From Haliscomenobacter sp041740695 (GTDB taxonomy: Bacteria; Bacteroidota; Bacteroidia; Chitinophagales; Saprospiraceae), in contig NZ_JBGSLK010000070.1 in the NCBI RefSeq assembly GCF_041740695.1, positions 1 to 64,000 on the forward strand: a stretch of DNA of 64,000 bases. Reading direction: 5' to 3'. Below, in pieces: positions 50,913 to 58,584 of the stretch. The translations under genes were made by a program, and so were the position numbers. The stretch's first letter is position 1. The number at the start of each line of letters is the position of its first letter. The notes beneath the pieces are model-generated. The model made no database searches and was not told where the DNA came from. It saw nothing but the letters and a program-made list of their open reading frames with translations.

Positions 50913-52271
50913 ATGAAAATGCTTAAAATGCTCAAACATATAGCGCCGTTTGCCCTGATCCTTTTGGGGGCTTCGGCTTGCGACAGCAAATTGGATGTTG
51001 CGCCTACGCAGACCATCGACGAAAACCTGGCCTTGGCCACACCTCAGGATGTAAAAGTGACCCTGACCGGTGCTTACGACGGTTTGGGGGATGGAGACGT
51101 TTATGGTGGTGGTTTTCAATACACCAATGAATTTCTTGGTGATGACCGCGAATTTGTATTTGGTGGTACGTTCTCCACTCATGATGAAATCTGGCGGAAA
51201 GCCGTTACACCCGGCAATACCCAAACCTACGCAACCTGGAGAGATGCTTATGCTGCCATCAACCGGGCCAATAACGTGTTGTCTGCCTTGAGTATCTTGG
51301 ATGCAGCCGATCGTGGGCAGGTTGAAGCAGAAGCTCGCTTTATCCGTGGGGTTTTGTACTTCGAGCTGGTTAAATTGTGGGGTAAAACCTGGGGCGATGG
51401 CGACAACAACGCCAATCCAGGGGTGCCATTGGTAATTACCCCTACCCGGGTTATTACCGATGCGGATTACCGCTCAAGAGCGAGTGTTCAAGCCATTTAC
51501 GCACAAGTTATCGAAGACTTGACCAAAGCAGAAAGTTTGCTGCCTGCTACTAAGGCGGGTGACAATGCTACCCTTGCTACACGTGATGCGGCATCTGCAA
51601 TGTTGTCGCGGGTATACCTGATGCAAGGCAACTATGCGCTGGCACGTGATGCTGCCAACAAAGTCATCCAATCTGGAGCACGTGGATTGGCCGCTAGCTT
51701 TGCAGATGTTTTTGCTACCGGTGGGGCGAGCAATGAAATCATCTTCCGCATCGCCGTATCGGATCAGGATGGTACCAATAGCATGAATACCTATTTCGCG
51801 CCAGCAACGTTCCAAGGGCGTGGTGACGTTCGTATACAAACCAAATTTACTGATTTGTTTGAAGCTGGTGATGTGCGTAAAACGTTCACAACCACGGCAA
51901 GTAATCGCATTTTTACCCGCAAATTTTTAGACCGATTTGGTGATGTTCCAGTCGTACGTACGGCTGAAATGTACCTGACTCGCGCAGAATGTAACCAACG
52001 TTTGGGTACATCCGTAGGTGCTGCACCACTGGCTGACGTGAATAGAACGCGCACCAGAGCTGGTTTGGCTGCCTTGGGCACTGCAACTCTGGCTGCGATT
52101 CTGAAAGAACGCCACCTCGAATTGGCATTCGAAGGCAATTATCTGGATGACATCAAACGCACCCGGGCTAGTGTAGGCACCAAACCTTTTGGTGACAACC
52201 TTCTGGTATTGCCCATTCCACAACGGGAAACGGATACTAATAAGAACTTGGCTCAGAATCCGGGGTACTAA
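50913..52271 (+). CDS. SusD/RagB family lipoprotein, fourth pair
   Basis: The 452-residue product, counted from MKMLKMLKHIAPFALILLGA, has a lipoprotein signal with lipobox GASAC and the classical RagB/SusD layout: N-terminal TPR part (YAAINRANNVLSALSILDAA, EARFIRGVLYFELVKLWG), and the SusD C-terminal domain (PVVRTAEMYLTRAECNQRLG, LKERHLELAFEGNYLDDIKR, LLVLPIPQRETDTNKNLAQN). It belongs to the classical SusD group, whereas the first three are SusD-like_2. There is no third lipoprotein gene in this operon. Confidence 0.95.
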   Translation: MKMLKMLKHIAPFALILLGASACDSKLDVAPTQTIDENLALATPQDVKVTLTGAYDGLGDGDVYGGGFQYTNEFLGDDREFVFGGTFSTHDEIWRKAVTPGNTQTYATWRDAYAAINRANNVLSALSILDAADRGQVEAEARFIRGVLYFELVKLWGKTWGDGDNNANPGVPLVITPTRVITDADYRSRASVQAIYAQVIEDLTKAESLLPATKAGDNATLATRDAASAMLSRVYLMQGNYALARDAANKVIQSGARGLAASFADVFATGGASNEIIFRIAVSDQDGTNSMNTYFAPATFQGRGDVRIQTKFTDLFEAGDVRKTFTTTASNRIFTRKFLDRFGDVPVVRTAEMYLTRAECNQRLGTSVGAAPLADVNRTRTRAGLAALGTATLAAILKERHLELAFEGNYLDDIKRTRASVGTKPFGDNLLVLPIPQRETDTNKNLAQNPGY

Positions 52272-52306
52272 TCTGCAGACGGACTGATCTAAGTTTTAAT
52301 ACAACG

Positions 52307-52345
52307 TGAAAGGCCACTCTTGCAAAAGGGTGGCCTTTCTGCATT
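52307..52345 (+). terminator. Intrinsic terminator of the fourth susCD operon
   Basis: GAAAGGCCAC and GTGGCCTTTC flank a short spacer (CTTGCAAAAG region), followed by TGCATTTTAAG. It lies 36 bases after the susD stop and also precedes the convergent TonB-C gene, so it may terminate both. Confidence 0.8.
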
Positions 52346-52819
52346 TTAAGGTTTCAACTGAATGGTATAATGGTAACCTTGGTTGGATGAGTTTGTATCA
52401 GGTGTTGGTGATTCTGAAGAAGTTGCACCACTTATAGTATACTGAATCGACAGTGGAGCGGGTAGGGGAGGAGCCTCTGTTGACATATCCTGATTCACCT
52501 GCAGTTTAAAGTGGATATTCAAAGTTCGGTGGTGTTGCACTTTTAATTTATAAGCTTTGGATACTTCAAACTGCAACAATTGTACCAATCTGATGGCCTC
52601 TTCGTCACAACCGTGCCCTAAACTGGCAATGACCTGGCTTTTGAACACCTTCCCCAAGTGGTCAATGCTAAATCGAATTCTTACCGTTCCTTCTATTTTT
52701 GCCGCAATCGCTTCAGAGGGATATTGCAAGTTGTTTTGAATAAAAAGCAGCATGGCTTTTTGCCCACCAGGGTAAACCGCCCCTTTGATGAAATGATTGT
52801 CTCTTTTTTGCTGAGCCAT
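52346..52819 (-). CDS. TonB C-terminal-domain protein without membrane anchor
   Basis: The 157-residue product contains a TonB-C-like fold (residues about 15-105: LLFIQNNLQYPSEAIAAKIE, GTVRIRFSIDHLGKVFKSQV, DEEAIRLVQLLQFEVSKA). It lacks the N-terminal transmembrane anchor and the Pro-rich spacer of TonB, and I see no signal peptide (MAQQKRDNHFIKGAVYPGGQ). Its C-terminal 45 residues are Pro/Ser-rich and poorly structured. It is the neighbour of the fourth susCD pair. It may be a truncated or soluble TonB-like protein; a function in energising the SusC transporters is only speculation. Confidence 0.75.
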   Translation of the reverse strand: MAQQKRDNHFIKGAVYPGGQKAMLLFIQNNLQYPSEAIAAKIEGTVRIRFSIDHLGKVFKSQVIASLGHGCDEEAIRLVQLLQFEVSKAYKLKVQHHRTLNIHFKLQVNQDMSTEAPPLPAPLSIQYTISGATSSESPTPDTNSSNQGYHYTIQLKP

Positions 52820-53035
52820 AAAAATTTTCTAAAAAAATCGAAAGATCATTAAGCAAATTAATCGGCAATTTATCAGGGATTTAGCTAAAATGACCATTTG
52901 TAATGTTAAGCCAAAGTTAAGTCGATCCTTGACTTTCTCCACTTAATTTTTTATATTTAATTCAAATCAGTGGATCAAATCAGTGGCCTTGATGAATACT
53001 GTTCGATTCTACGGGGCAATAAAAAAATGAACACT

Positions 53036-53043
53036 TATTTTTG
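53036..53043 (+). promoter_or_regulatory. Candidate -7 box of the Xer gene
   Basis: TATTTTTG fits TAnnTTTG and lies 41 bases before the start at 53085. No good -33 box is visible. Confidence 0.35.
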
Positions 53044-53084
53044 CCCCAATACTACGCTAAGAGAATCGATGACAACCTAAACGA

Positions 53085-53978
53085 ATGATAGTAGAAGGAT
53101 TCCTGAAGTATTTACAGTACGAAAAACGCTTTTCCGTGCATACCACTGATGCCTATAAGGTTGATTTGGAGCAATTTAGTGTTTTTTTGCGAAGCCAATA
53201 CGAAATCGTCGAACCTGCGATTATCCAACACATCCACATCCGGTCCTGGGCTGTCTCCTTAATGGAGCAAAAGTATTCTGCTTCTTCTATTCGGCGCAAG
53301 TTGTCTACCCTCAAGTCTTATTTCCGCTTTTTGCAGCGGGAGCAAGTGATTACACGCTCGCCAATGTTACAGGTGAGTTTACCCAAGTTGGGAAAAAGAC
53401 TACCTAGCGTGGTTCCAGAACAATACCTGGAACAAATGCTCAATGCGATAGACCCTGCCGATGATTACGAAAAACTGCGCAATCAATTGGTTGTAGAGTT
53501 GTGCTACCTTACCGGTATGCGCCGTGGAGAGCTTGTGAACCTCAAGGTCAGTGACCTGAATTTAAGTGCCTTTACCATTAAGGTATTGGGAAAAGGAAAC
53601 AAGGAACGTCTGATCCCCATTTCCCATGCTACGGCAACACTCTTGCGGCAGTACCTGGATTTGCGTCAGCAGACTTTTCCAAATACCCCAGAGTTGGCTC
53701 TCCTGCTGACCAAAGATGGAAAAGCCGCTTACGCCAAACTCATCTATCGCATTGTGAAGGACTCCCTGAGTACCATCACCACTCAGGAAAAACGCAGCCC
53801 ACACGTGTTGCGGCATTCTTTTGCTACTCACTTATCGGATCACGGCGCTGATCTGAATGCAATAAAAGAGTTGCTGGGCCATTCAAGTTTGGCCGCTACT
53901 CAAATTTACACTCACCATTCTATTGAGCGACTAAAAAAAATTTACCAGCAAGCTCATCCCAAATCTGGCGCGCAATAA
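53085..53978 (+). CDS. xerC: Tyrosine recombinase, XerC/XerD type
   Basis: The 297-residue product has the N-terminal core-binding (SAM-like) domain (residues about 3-90, FLKYLQYEKRFSVHTTDAYK) and the catalytic domain with all family residues in place: Arg146 (TGMRRGEL), His240 and Arg243 (HVLRHSF), His266 (LLGHSS) and the nucleophile Tyr275 (TQIYTHH). Xer recombinases resolve chromosome dimers at dif sites. Its length, lack of nearby integrase sites or cargo and position next to hpf and the tRNA/tuf block indicate a housekeeping enzyme rather than an element integrase. The XerC versus XerD identity is uncertain. Confidence 0.9.
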   Translation: MIVEGFLKYLQYEKRFSVHTTDAYKVDLEQFSVFLRSQYEIVEPAIIQHIHIRSWAVSLMEQKYSASSIRRKLSTLKSYFRFLQREQVITRSPMLQVSLPKLGKRLPSVVPEQYLEQMLNAIDPADDYEKLRNQLVVELCYLTGMRRGELVNLKVSDLNLSAFTIKVLGKGNKERLIPISHATATLLRQYLDLRQQTFPNTPELALLLTKDGKAAYAKLIYRIVKDSLSTITTQEKRSPHVLRHSFATHLSDHGADLNAIKELLGHSSLAATQIYTHHSIERLKKIYQQAHPKSGAQ

Positions 53979-54040
53979 AGCCCGCCATTTCGGAGGATGA
54001 AGAATTCATCTTTATTGTCTAACCCTTTAAATCTTGAATT

Positions 54041-54334
54041 ATGGTTGTGTACACTGAAGCAGTACAGTTCAAAGTTGACAGCAAGTTGCTAGACTTTATC
54101 GAGAAAAAATTGAGCAAAATCGACCAGTTTTTCGACCGCATCATCAATGCTCGGGTGGTGCTTAAACTGGAAAACACCGGACAGGTCAGAGAAAAAATCG
54201 CAGAAGTGCGCATCAATGTGCCGGGCGAAACCCTCATTGCCAAGGTAGGCAGCAAAACCTTTGAATCCGCCGTAGAACAAGCAGTTGATTCCCTCAAACG
54301 ACAAATCATCAAATACAAAGAAAAAAATACGTAG
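54041..54334 (+). CDS. hpf: Ribosome hibernation promoting factor (HPF/RaiA family)
   Basis: The 97-residue product has the short HPF/YfiA fold (YTEAVQFKVDSKLLDFIEKK, then EVRINVPGETLIAKVGSKTF, ESAVEQAVDSLKRQIIKYKE). These proteins bind the 30S decoding region to inactivate ribosomes in stress or stationary phase. It lacks the long HPF C-terminal dimerisation domain. It lies 62 bases after the recombinase, upstream of a tRNA cluster, a frequent arrangement in Bacteroidota. Confidence 0.92.
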   Translation: MVVYTEAVQFKVDSKLLDFIEKKLSKIDQFFDRIINARVVLKLENTGQVREKIAEVRINVPGETLIAKVGSKTFESAVEQAVDSLKRQIIKYKEKNT

Positions 54335-54485
54335 CGGCAACCCTATGTGGTTGCCGATATTATGGGAACCGTAAGGTTCGCATGGTTGCCGAACTAAGGG
54401 CAACCACCTAGGGTTGCCCCAACGGCGAAACGGGTTTAATCAACACCGCAGGAACTAAATTCACCTGCAGTTGGTTAAACCCGTT
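54335..54485. repeat. Cluster of palindromes after hpf
   Basis: CGGCAACC-CTATGT-GGTTGCCG at 54335-54356, GGGCAACC-ACCTAG-GGTTGCCC at 54398-54419, a small GGAACC-GTAA-GGTTC hairpin at about 54365, and a larger stem with arms at 54429-54444 (AACGGGTTTAATCAAC) and 54470-54485 (one mismatch) that encloses CAGG...CCTG. They belong to the same repeat kinds as those at 32558 and 57867. The 467-base gap from hpf to the first tRNA otherwise contains only the promoters listed below. Confidence 0.85.
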
Positions 54486-54504
54486 AAACTTTTTAGTCAG
54501 AACC

Positions 54505-54537
54505 TTTGAAAATATCAACAACCTTACCCTATATTTG
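54505..54537 (+). promoter_or_regulatory. Candidate promoter upstream of the tRNA cluster (distal)
   Basis: -33 TTTG at 54505-54508, 21 bases of spacer, then the -7 box TATATTTG at 54530-54537. This is a good fit to the Bacteroidota consensus. Confidence 0.6.
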
Positions 54538-54586
54538 CGCCACGCTTCTAGAAAAGGAAAATCAAAGAAAAAAAATTGCGCAAAAA

Positions 54587-54617
54587 TTTGATATTTCTTG
54601 GAGAGGCACTATCTTTG
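54587..54617 (+). promoter_or_regulatory. Promoter upstream of the tRNA cluster (proximal)
   Basis: -33 TTTG at 54587-54590, 19 bases of spacer, then TATCTTTG at 54610-54617. This is an exact match to the TTTG-N19-TAnnTTTG consensus. It is about 185 bases before tRNA-Thr and would drive the tRNA-tuf transcript, together with the distal promoter. Confidence 0.75.
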
Positions 54618-54801
54618 CAATCGCTTTCGGAAAAAGACGCCGAAATGCTTACAAAACTTGACATTTTCGACAAAAATAATTGATTTGAACAAGTTGAAAA
54701 ACCTTGTAAAATCTGGCTTTTAGTCAAACTGATTACATTTTCCGATAAATCATCTACCAACTGATTTTTCACGTATTCTTTTGATTCAAAACCAAAGCTA
54801 G

Positions 54802-54877
54802 GCCAGCATAGCTCAGTTGGTAGAGCAGCTGATTTGTAATCAGCTGGTCGGGGGTTCGAGTCCCTCTGCTGGCTCCA
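54802..54877 (+). tRNA. tRNA-Thr (TGT anticodon)
   Basis: The acceptor stem GCCAGCA pairs with TGCTGGC at 54867-54873. The anticodon loop is TTTGTAA, giving TGT (reads ACA, ACG). A D loop with AGCTCAGTTGGTAGAGC and a TPsiC loop with GGTTCGAGTCC are present. The 3' CCA is encoded. Confidence 0.96.
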
Positions 54878-54878
54878 T

Positions 54879-54898
54879 CCCATGAATTCATTCGTGGG
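54879..54898. repeat. Palindrome of the CCCAYGAA type
   Basis: CCCATGAA-TTCA-TTCGTGGG, one of a family of short stems in 54.8-60 kb (see 55132-55239, 56870-56968 and 59846-59946). Confidence 0.8.
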
Positions 54899-54940
54899 TT
54901 AGTTCAAATCAATCTTAAAGCTTTTGCTTTGAGTCTCCAA

Positions 54941-55023
54941 GGGGGTGCGCCGCAGGTGGAGAGGCGGGCCAGACTGTAAATCTGGTGTCTTTGACTGAGT
55001 TGGTTCGAATCCATCCACCCCCA
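54941..55023 (+). tRNA. tRNA-Tyr (GTA anticodon)
   Basis: The acceptor stem GGGGGTG pairs with CACCCCC at 55016-55022. The anticodon loop CTGTAAA gives GTA. A long variable arm, typical of bacterial tRNA-Tyr, is present. The 3' CCA is not encoded in full (CCCCCACAA). Confidence 0.94.
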
Positions 55024-55040
55024 CAATTTTTGTCATACAA

Positions 55041-55116
55041 GCGGAAGTAGCTCAGTTGGTAGAGCATCAGCCTTCCAAGCTGAGGGTCGCGGGTTCGAGT
55101 CTCGTCTTCCGCTCCA
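55041..55116 (+). tRNA. tRNA-Gly (TCC anticodon)
   Basis: The acceptor stem GCGGAAG pairs with CTTCCGC at 55106-55112. The anticodon loop CTTCCAA gives TCC. The 3' CCA is encoded. Confidence 0.95.
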
Positions 55117-55131
55117 TCCAACCCGCTCGAT

Positions 55132-55239
55132 CCCACGATTCAAATCGTGGGTTATCCGTGGGAGGGAATGTGTAAACCCACCCCATGTTTTTAACTGTGG
55201 GAGGACATACACAAGACAACCCATGACTTTAGTCGTGGG
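55132..55239. repeat. Three palindromes of the CCCAYGNNN family
   Basis: CCCACGATTCAAATCGTGGG at 55132-55151, CCCATGTTTTTAACTGTGGG at 55182-55201, and CCCATGACTTTAGTCGTGGG at 55220-55239. The stem bases change in pairs from copy to copy (GAT/ATC, GAC/GTC). Confidence 0.85.
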
Positions 55240-55264
55240 AACGAACAAGAGAAAAGACATACAA

Positions 55265-55339
<75 letters not shown>

Positions 55340-55389
55340 GGTCATAGATGCTTTTTGTTTCATAATTTACATCCAAAAATTCTATACTG

Positions 55390-56586
55390 ATGGCTAAGGG
55401 AACATTCGAAAGAAATAAGCCTCACGTAAACATCGGCACAATCGGCCACGTTGACCACGGCAAAACGACGCTTACGGCTGCAATTACTACTGTTCTCGCT
55501 TCTAAGGGTCTAGCAGAGAAAAAAGATTACGACTCAATCGACGCTGCTCCAGAAGAAAAGGAAAGAGGTATCACGATCAATACAGCGCACGTTGAATACG
55601 AAACTGAAAAGCGCCACTATGCTCACGTAGACTGTCCGGGTCACGCCGACTACGTTAAGAACATGGTAACGGGTGCTGCTCAGATGGACGGTGCAATTTT
55701 GGTTTGTGCTGCAACTGACGGTCCAATGCCACAAACGCGCGAGCACATCCTTTTGGCTCGCCAGGTAGGTGTTCCTGCAATTGTTGTGTTCATGAATAAG
55801 GTTGACCTTGTTGATGACCCCGAAATGTTGGAACTGGTAGAAATGGAAGTTCGCGAGTTGTTGGACACTTATCAGTTTGATGGTGACAATGCTGCAGTTA
55901 TCCAAGGTTCTGCTCTGAAAGCGCTGGAAGGGGATCCAGTTTACGTTCAACGCATCATGGATCTGATGGACGCAGTAGATGCACAAATCCCAGAACCAAT
56001 CCGTTTGACTGATAAGCCTTTCTTGATGCCTATCGAAGACGTGTTCTCTATCACTGGTCGTGGTACAGTAGCTACAGGTCGTATCGAACGTGGTATCATC
56101 AAAGTAGGTGAATCGGTTGAGATCATCGGTATGCAGAAAGAAGGTGAGAAACCATTGGTTTCTACGGTTACAGGTGTGGAAATGTTCCGCAAGATCCTCG
56201 ACCGTGGTGAAGCTGGTGACAATGCTGGTATCCTGCTCCGTGGTATCGACAAAGAAGCCATCCGTCGTGGTATGGTTATTTGCGCTCCTAACTCAGTTAA
56301 ACCTCACGTTGAATTCAAGTGTGAAGTGTATGTACTGAGCAAAGAGGAAGGTGGCCGTCACACTCCATTTTTCAAAGGCTACCGCCCACAGTTCTACTTC
56401 CGTACCACGGACGTAACTGGCGACTGTACGCTTCCTGATGGAGTAGAAATGGTAATGCCTGGTGACAACGTAACCTTGAATGTGAAACTGTTGAGCCCTA
56501 TCGCTATGGAAAAGGGTCTTCGTTTTGCGATTCGTGAAGGTGGCCGTACCGTAGGTGCAGGTCAGGTTACTGAAATCCTCAAGTAG
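55390..56586 (+). CDS. tuf: Translation elongation factor Tu
   Basis: The 398-residue product has the GTPase motifs GHVDHGKTT, the DCPGH G3 motif and NKVD, and three domains of normal EF-Tu length. It delivers aminoacyl-tRNA to the ribosome. It is 50 bases after the Thr(GGT) tRNA and precedes tRNA-Trp and secE, an order characteristic of Bacteroidota. The N-terminus MAKGTFERNKPHVNIGTIGH is complete, so the start is secure. Confidence 0.99.
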   Translation: MAKGTFERNKPHVNIGTIGHVDHGKTTLTAAITTVLASKGLAEKKDYDSIDAAPEEKERGITINTAHVEYETEKRHYAHVDCPGHADYVKNMVTGAAQMDGAILVCAATDGPMPQTREHILLARQVGVPAIVVFMNKVDLVDDPEMLELVEMEVRELLDTYQFDGDNAAVIQGSALKALEGDPVYVQRIMDLMDAVDAQIPEPIRLTDKPFLMPIEDVFSITGRGTVATGRIERGIIKVGESVEIIGMQKEGEKPLVSTVTGVEMFRKILDRGEAGDNAGILLRGIDKEAIRRGMVICAPNSVKPHVEFKCEVYVLSKEEGGRHTPFFKGYRPQFYFRTTDVTGDCTLPDGVEMVMPGDNVTLNVKLLSPIAMEKGLRFAIREGGRTVGAGQVTEILK

Positions 56587-56591
56587 TAGTC

Positions 56592-56608
56592 ACACCCCTC
56601 GCGGGTGT
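56592..56608. repeat. Palindrome of the CACCC-CTCGC-GGGTG family
   Basis: ACACCC-CTCGC-GGGTGT just after the tuf stop, the same family as 32583-32603. It may act as a terminator-like stem. Confidence 0.75.
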
Positions 56609-56784
56609 TAAACTAAACATCTCTGCGTGGGTGTTGTTGACCTGACATCCCAGGACTGTTCTCTTGAAGGCATTAATACTTGTAACGGATGCGTAGAGAA
56701 ATTTCTCTACAATCACGATATAATATGGAAAAGTAAGCATCTCACCAGCGGTGAGGTGCTTAACTTTTCGATACCATACCACAC

Positions 56785-56859
56785 ACGGGCATAGCTCAGC
56801 TGGTAGAGCGACGGTCTCCAAAACCGTAGGCCGAGGGTTCAAATCCTTCTGCCCGTGCC
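56785..56859 (+). tRNA. tRNA-Trp (CCA anticodon)
   Basis: The acceptor stem ACGGGCA pairs with TGCCCGT at 56849-56855. The anticodon loop CTCCAAA gives CCA. The 3' CCA is encoded. It lies between tuf and secE, as in many Bacteroidota. Confidence 0.96.
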
Positions 56860-56869
56860 ATTTCTCCCA

Positions 56870-56968
56870 ACCTATGGCTTTAGCCGTAGGCGGGAAATAC
56901 TCCAAACCAACCCATGGATTTATTCGTGGGTGGGAAAAATAGTGGCTAACCCACGAATTTATTCGTGG
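56870..56968. repeat. Three palindromes of the CCCAYGNNN family before secE
   Basis: CCTATGGCTTTAGCCGTAGG at about 56870-56890, CCCATGGATTTATTCGTGGG at 56911-56930, and CCACGAATTTATTCGTGG at 56951-56968. Paired stem changes are seen (GGC/GCC, GAA/TTC). Confidence 0.85.
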
Positions 56969-57015
56969 TACATTCGTGCGGAGTCAGAATCTGAGGGTAA
57001 GTATAAACCACACAC

Positions 57016-57204
57016 ATGGAAAAGATTCAACTTTACTTAAGAGAAAGCTACCAGGAACTAGTCAAAAACGTATCCTGGCCAACTTGGGCAAATTTACAGG
57101 CAAATGCAGTAGCCGTTGTGGTTGCAGTATTGCTCTTGGCAACAATTGTGTTTCTGATGGACGTGGTTTCCAAGTTTACATTGGACCTCATCTACGGAAT
57201 CTAA
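57016..57204 (+). CDS. secE: Preprotein translocase subunit SecE
   Basis: The 62-residue product has the short SecE form: an amphipathic N-terminal helix (YLRESYQELVKNVSWPTWAN) and one membrane span (VVVAVLLLATIVFLMDVVSK). It is an essential component of the SecYEG channel. The conserved VSWPTW region is typical. It is followed by nusG, the usual order. Confidence 0.95.
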   Translation: MEKIQLYLRESYQELVKNVSWPTWANLQANAVAVVVAVLLLATIVFLMDVVSKFTLDLIYGI

Positions 57205-57221
57205 ATAAAATGAAGTGCCGT

Positions 57222-57258
57222 AAGGCATTCGACAGTTCAGTCCTGTCGAGTGCCTTTT
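57222..57258 (+). terminator. Hairpin between secE and nusG
   Basis: AAGGCATTCGACAG (57222-57235) pairs with CTGTCGAGTGCCTT (57243-57256), with one wobble, and TTTT follows before GGCG. It is a plausible partial terminator or attenuator in the secE-nusG interval. Confidence 0.6.
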
Positions 57259-57317
57259 GGCGTTTGTTTAATGATTAAACTTGTTTACAGGTTTGTCGAA
57301 TAAATTGGTAGAGATCG

Positions 57318-57866
57318 ATGTCTGAAGATAAAAAATGGTACTCATTAAGGGTGATCAGCGGCAAAGAGCGCAAAATCAAAGAGCGCATTGATGCTGAAAT
57401 TCTGCGCAATGAATGGAATTCATTTATCTCGTCGGTCGTCGTACCTACCGAAAAGGTCTACAAGATCCGCAACGGTAAAAAAGTAATTTCTGAGCGCAAC
57501 ATTTTACCCGGCTACTTGCTTGTGGAAGCAGTGGCTGGAAAACTGAGTGGGGAAGTTGTACAAGTAATTGCCAATGTACCCAATGTCATTCATTTTTTGG
57601 GCAAAAACACGCCTGAACCCATGAAAGACGCCGAAGCCAATCGCCTCTTGGGTAAAGTGGACGAATCTCAAGCTGCAGGTGAGTCCCTGATTGAACCATT
57701 CATCGTTGGTGAAACCATCAAAATTGTGGATGGACCATTCAGCGAATTCATTGGCGATATTCAGGAAGTGAACGAGGAGAAGAAAAAGCTGAAGGTGATT
57801 GTAAAAATCTTTGGCCGGGGCACCGAAGTCGAATTGGGCTTCATGCAGGTGGAAAAAACCTCGTAG
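57318..57866 (+). CDS. nusG: Transcription termination/antitermination factor NusG
   Basis: The 182-residue product has the NGN domain (KKWYSLRVISGKERKIKERI, ERNILPGYLLVEAVAGKLSG) and a C-terminal KOW domain (GETIKIVDGPFSEFIGDIQE, KVIVKIFGRGTEVELGFMQV). It binds RNA polymerase and links transcription with translation. Its position between secE and rplK is canonical. Confidence 0.98.
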   Translation: MSEDKKWYSLRVISGKERKIKERIDAEILRNEWNSFISSVVVPTEKVYKIRNGKKVISERNILPGYLLVEAVAGKLSGEVVQVIANVPNVIHFLGKNTPEPMKDAEANRLLGKVDESQAAGESLIEPFIVGETIKIVDGPFSEFIGDIQEVNEEKKKLKVIVKIFGRGTEVELGFMQVEKTS

Positions 57867-57932
57867 GTTCAACCCTATGTGGTTGAACGTTTGTGGTTGA
57901 CCATTGCAAAATGGTGACCACGAAGGGTCACC
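57867..57932. repeat. Three overlapping palindromes after nusG
   Basis: GTTCAACC-CTATGT-GGTTGAAC at 57867-57888 begins directly after the stop codon; ACCATT-GCAAA-ATGGT lies at about 57900-57916; and GGTGACC-ACGAAG-GGTCACC at 57913-57932. The first belongs to the family seen at 32558 and 54335, with paired base changes in its stem. Confidence 0.85.
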
Positions 57933-58056
57933 ATTACAGATTGATTTTCAATATATCGCGTAAAAAGTATCGTTGTTGTTGTTCCTCCGGAATGTGAGCC
58001 GGAATGAAACGCTTCCCATCCAACAGCTTTACTCAGCGGTAAAATTATTTACTAAA

Positions 58057-58515
58057 ATGGCAAAGGAAGTAGAAGTTTTCATCAAACTTCAGGTCAAAGG
58101 CGGTCAGGCAAACCCAGCTCCCCCCATCGGTCCGGCACTCGGTTCCAAAGGGGTGAACATCATGGAGTTTTGCAAGCGCTTCAATGCCGCTACCCAGGAT
58201 AAAATGGGTAAGATACTTCCGGTGGTGATCTCGGTTTATAAGGACAAGTCCTTTGAATTCGTGATCAAAACGCCACCGGCAGCTATCCAACTCATGGAAG
58301 CCTCCAAAACCCAAAAGGGTTCTGCTGAATCCAATCGGAAAAAGGTAGGTACCGTAACTTGGGATCAGGTAAAAGCGATCGCTGAAGACAAAATGCCCGA
58401 CCTCAACTGCTTCACTATCGAATCTGCTATGAAAATGATAGCTGGTACGGCACGCAGTATGGGGCTGAACATCTCAGGCACTCCTCCTTGGGGCGGTGCA
58501 GAAGTGGAGGCATAA
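58057..58515 (+). CDS. rplK: 50S ribosomal protein L11
   Basis: The 152-residue product, counted from MAKEVEVFIKLQVKGGQANP, matches L11 (PAPPIGPALGSKGVNIMEFC, GTARSMGLNISGTPPW). The longer frame adds 28 residues with no match, so ATG 58057 is chosen. It binds 23S rRNA at the GTPase-associated centre. Confidence 0.98.
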   Translation: MAKEVEVFIKLQVKGGQANPAPPIGPALGSKGVNIMEFCKRFNAATQDKMGKILPVVISVYKDKSFEFVIKTPPAAIQLMEASKTQKGSAESNRKKVGTVTWDQVKAIAEDKMPDLNCFTIESAMKMIAGTARSMGLNISGTPPWGGAEVEA

Positions 58516-58584
58516 TCTTATTTCTTCAAAAGGGAGTCGGCGGCTGAATGCAGTAACCGACGTTGACCTTAAATCTTTTTTGAC

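Noticed and set aside
53085..53978. Tyrosine recombinase beside tRNA genes as the integrase of a mobile island
   Set aside because: It has a Xer-type length, sits in a housekeeping neighbourhood with hpf and tuf, and no direct repeat of a tRNA end or cargo region is visible.
56579..56905. Minus-strand reading frame across tRNA-Trp
   Set aside because: It overlaps a well-supported tRNA and the tuf end, and its residues come from the tRNA complement.
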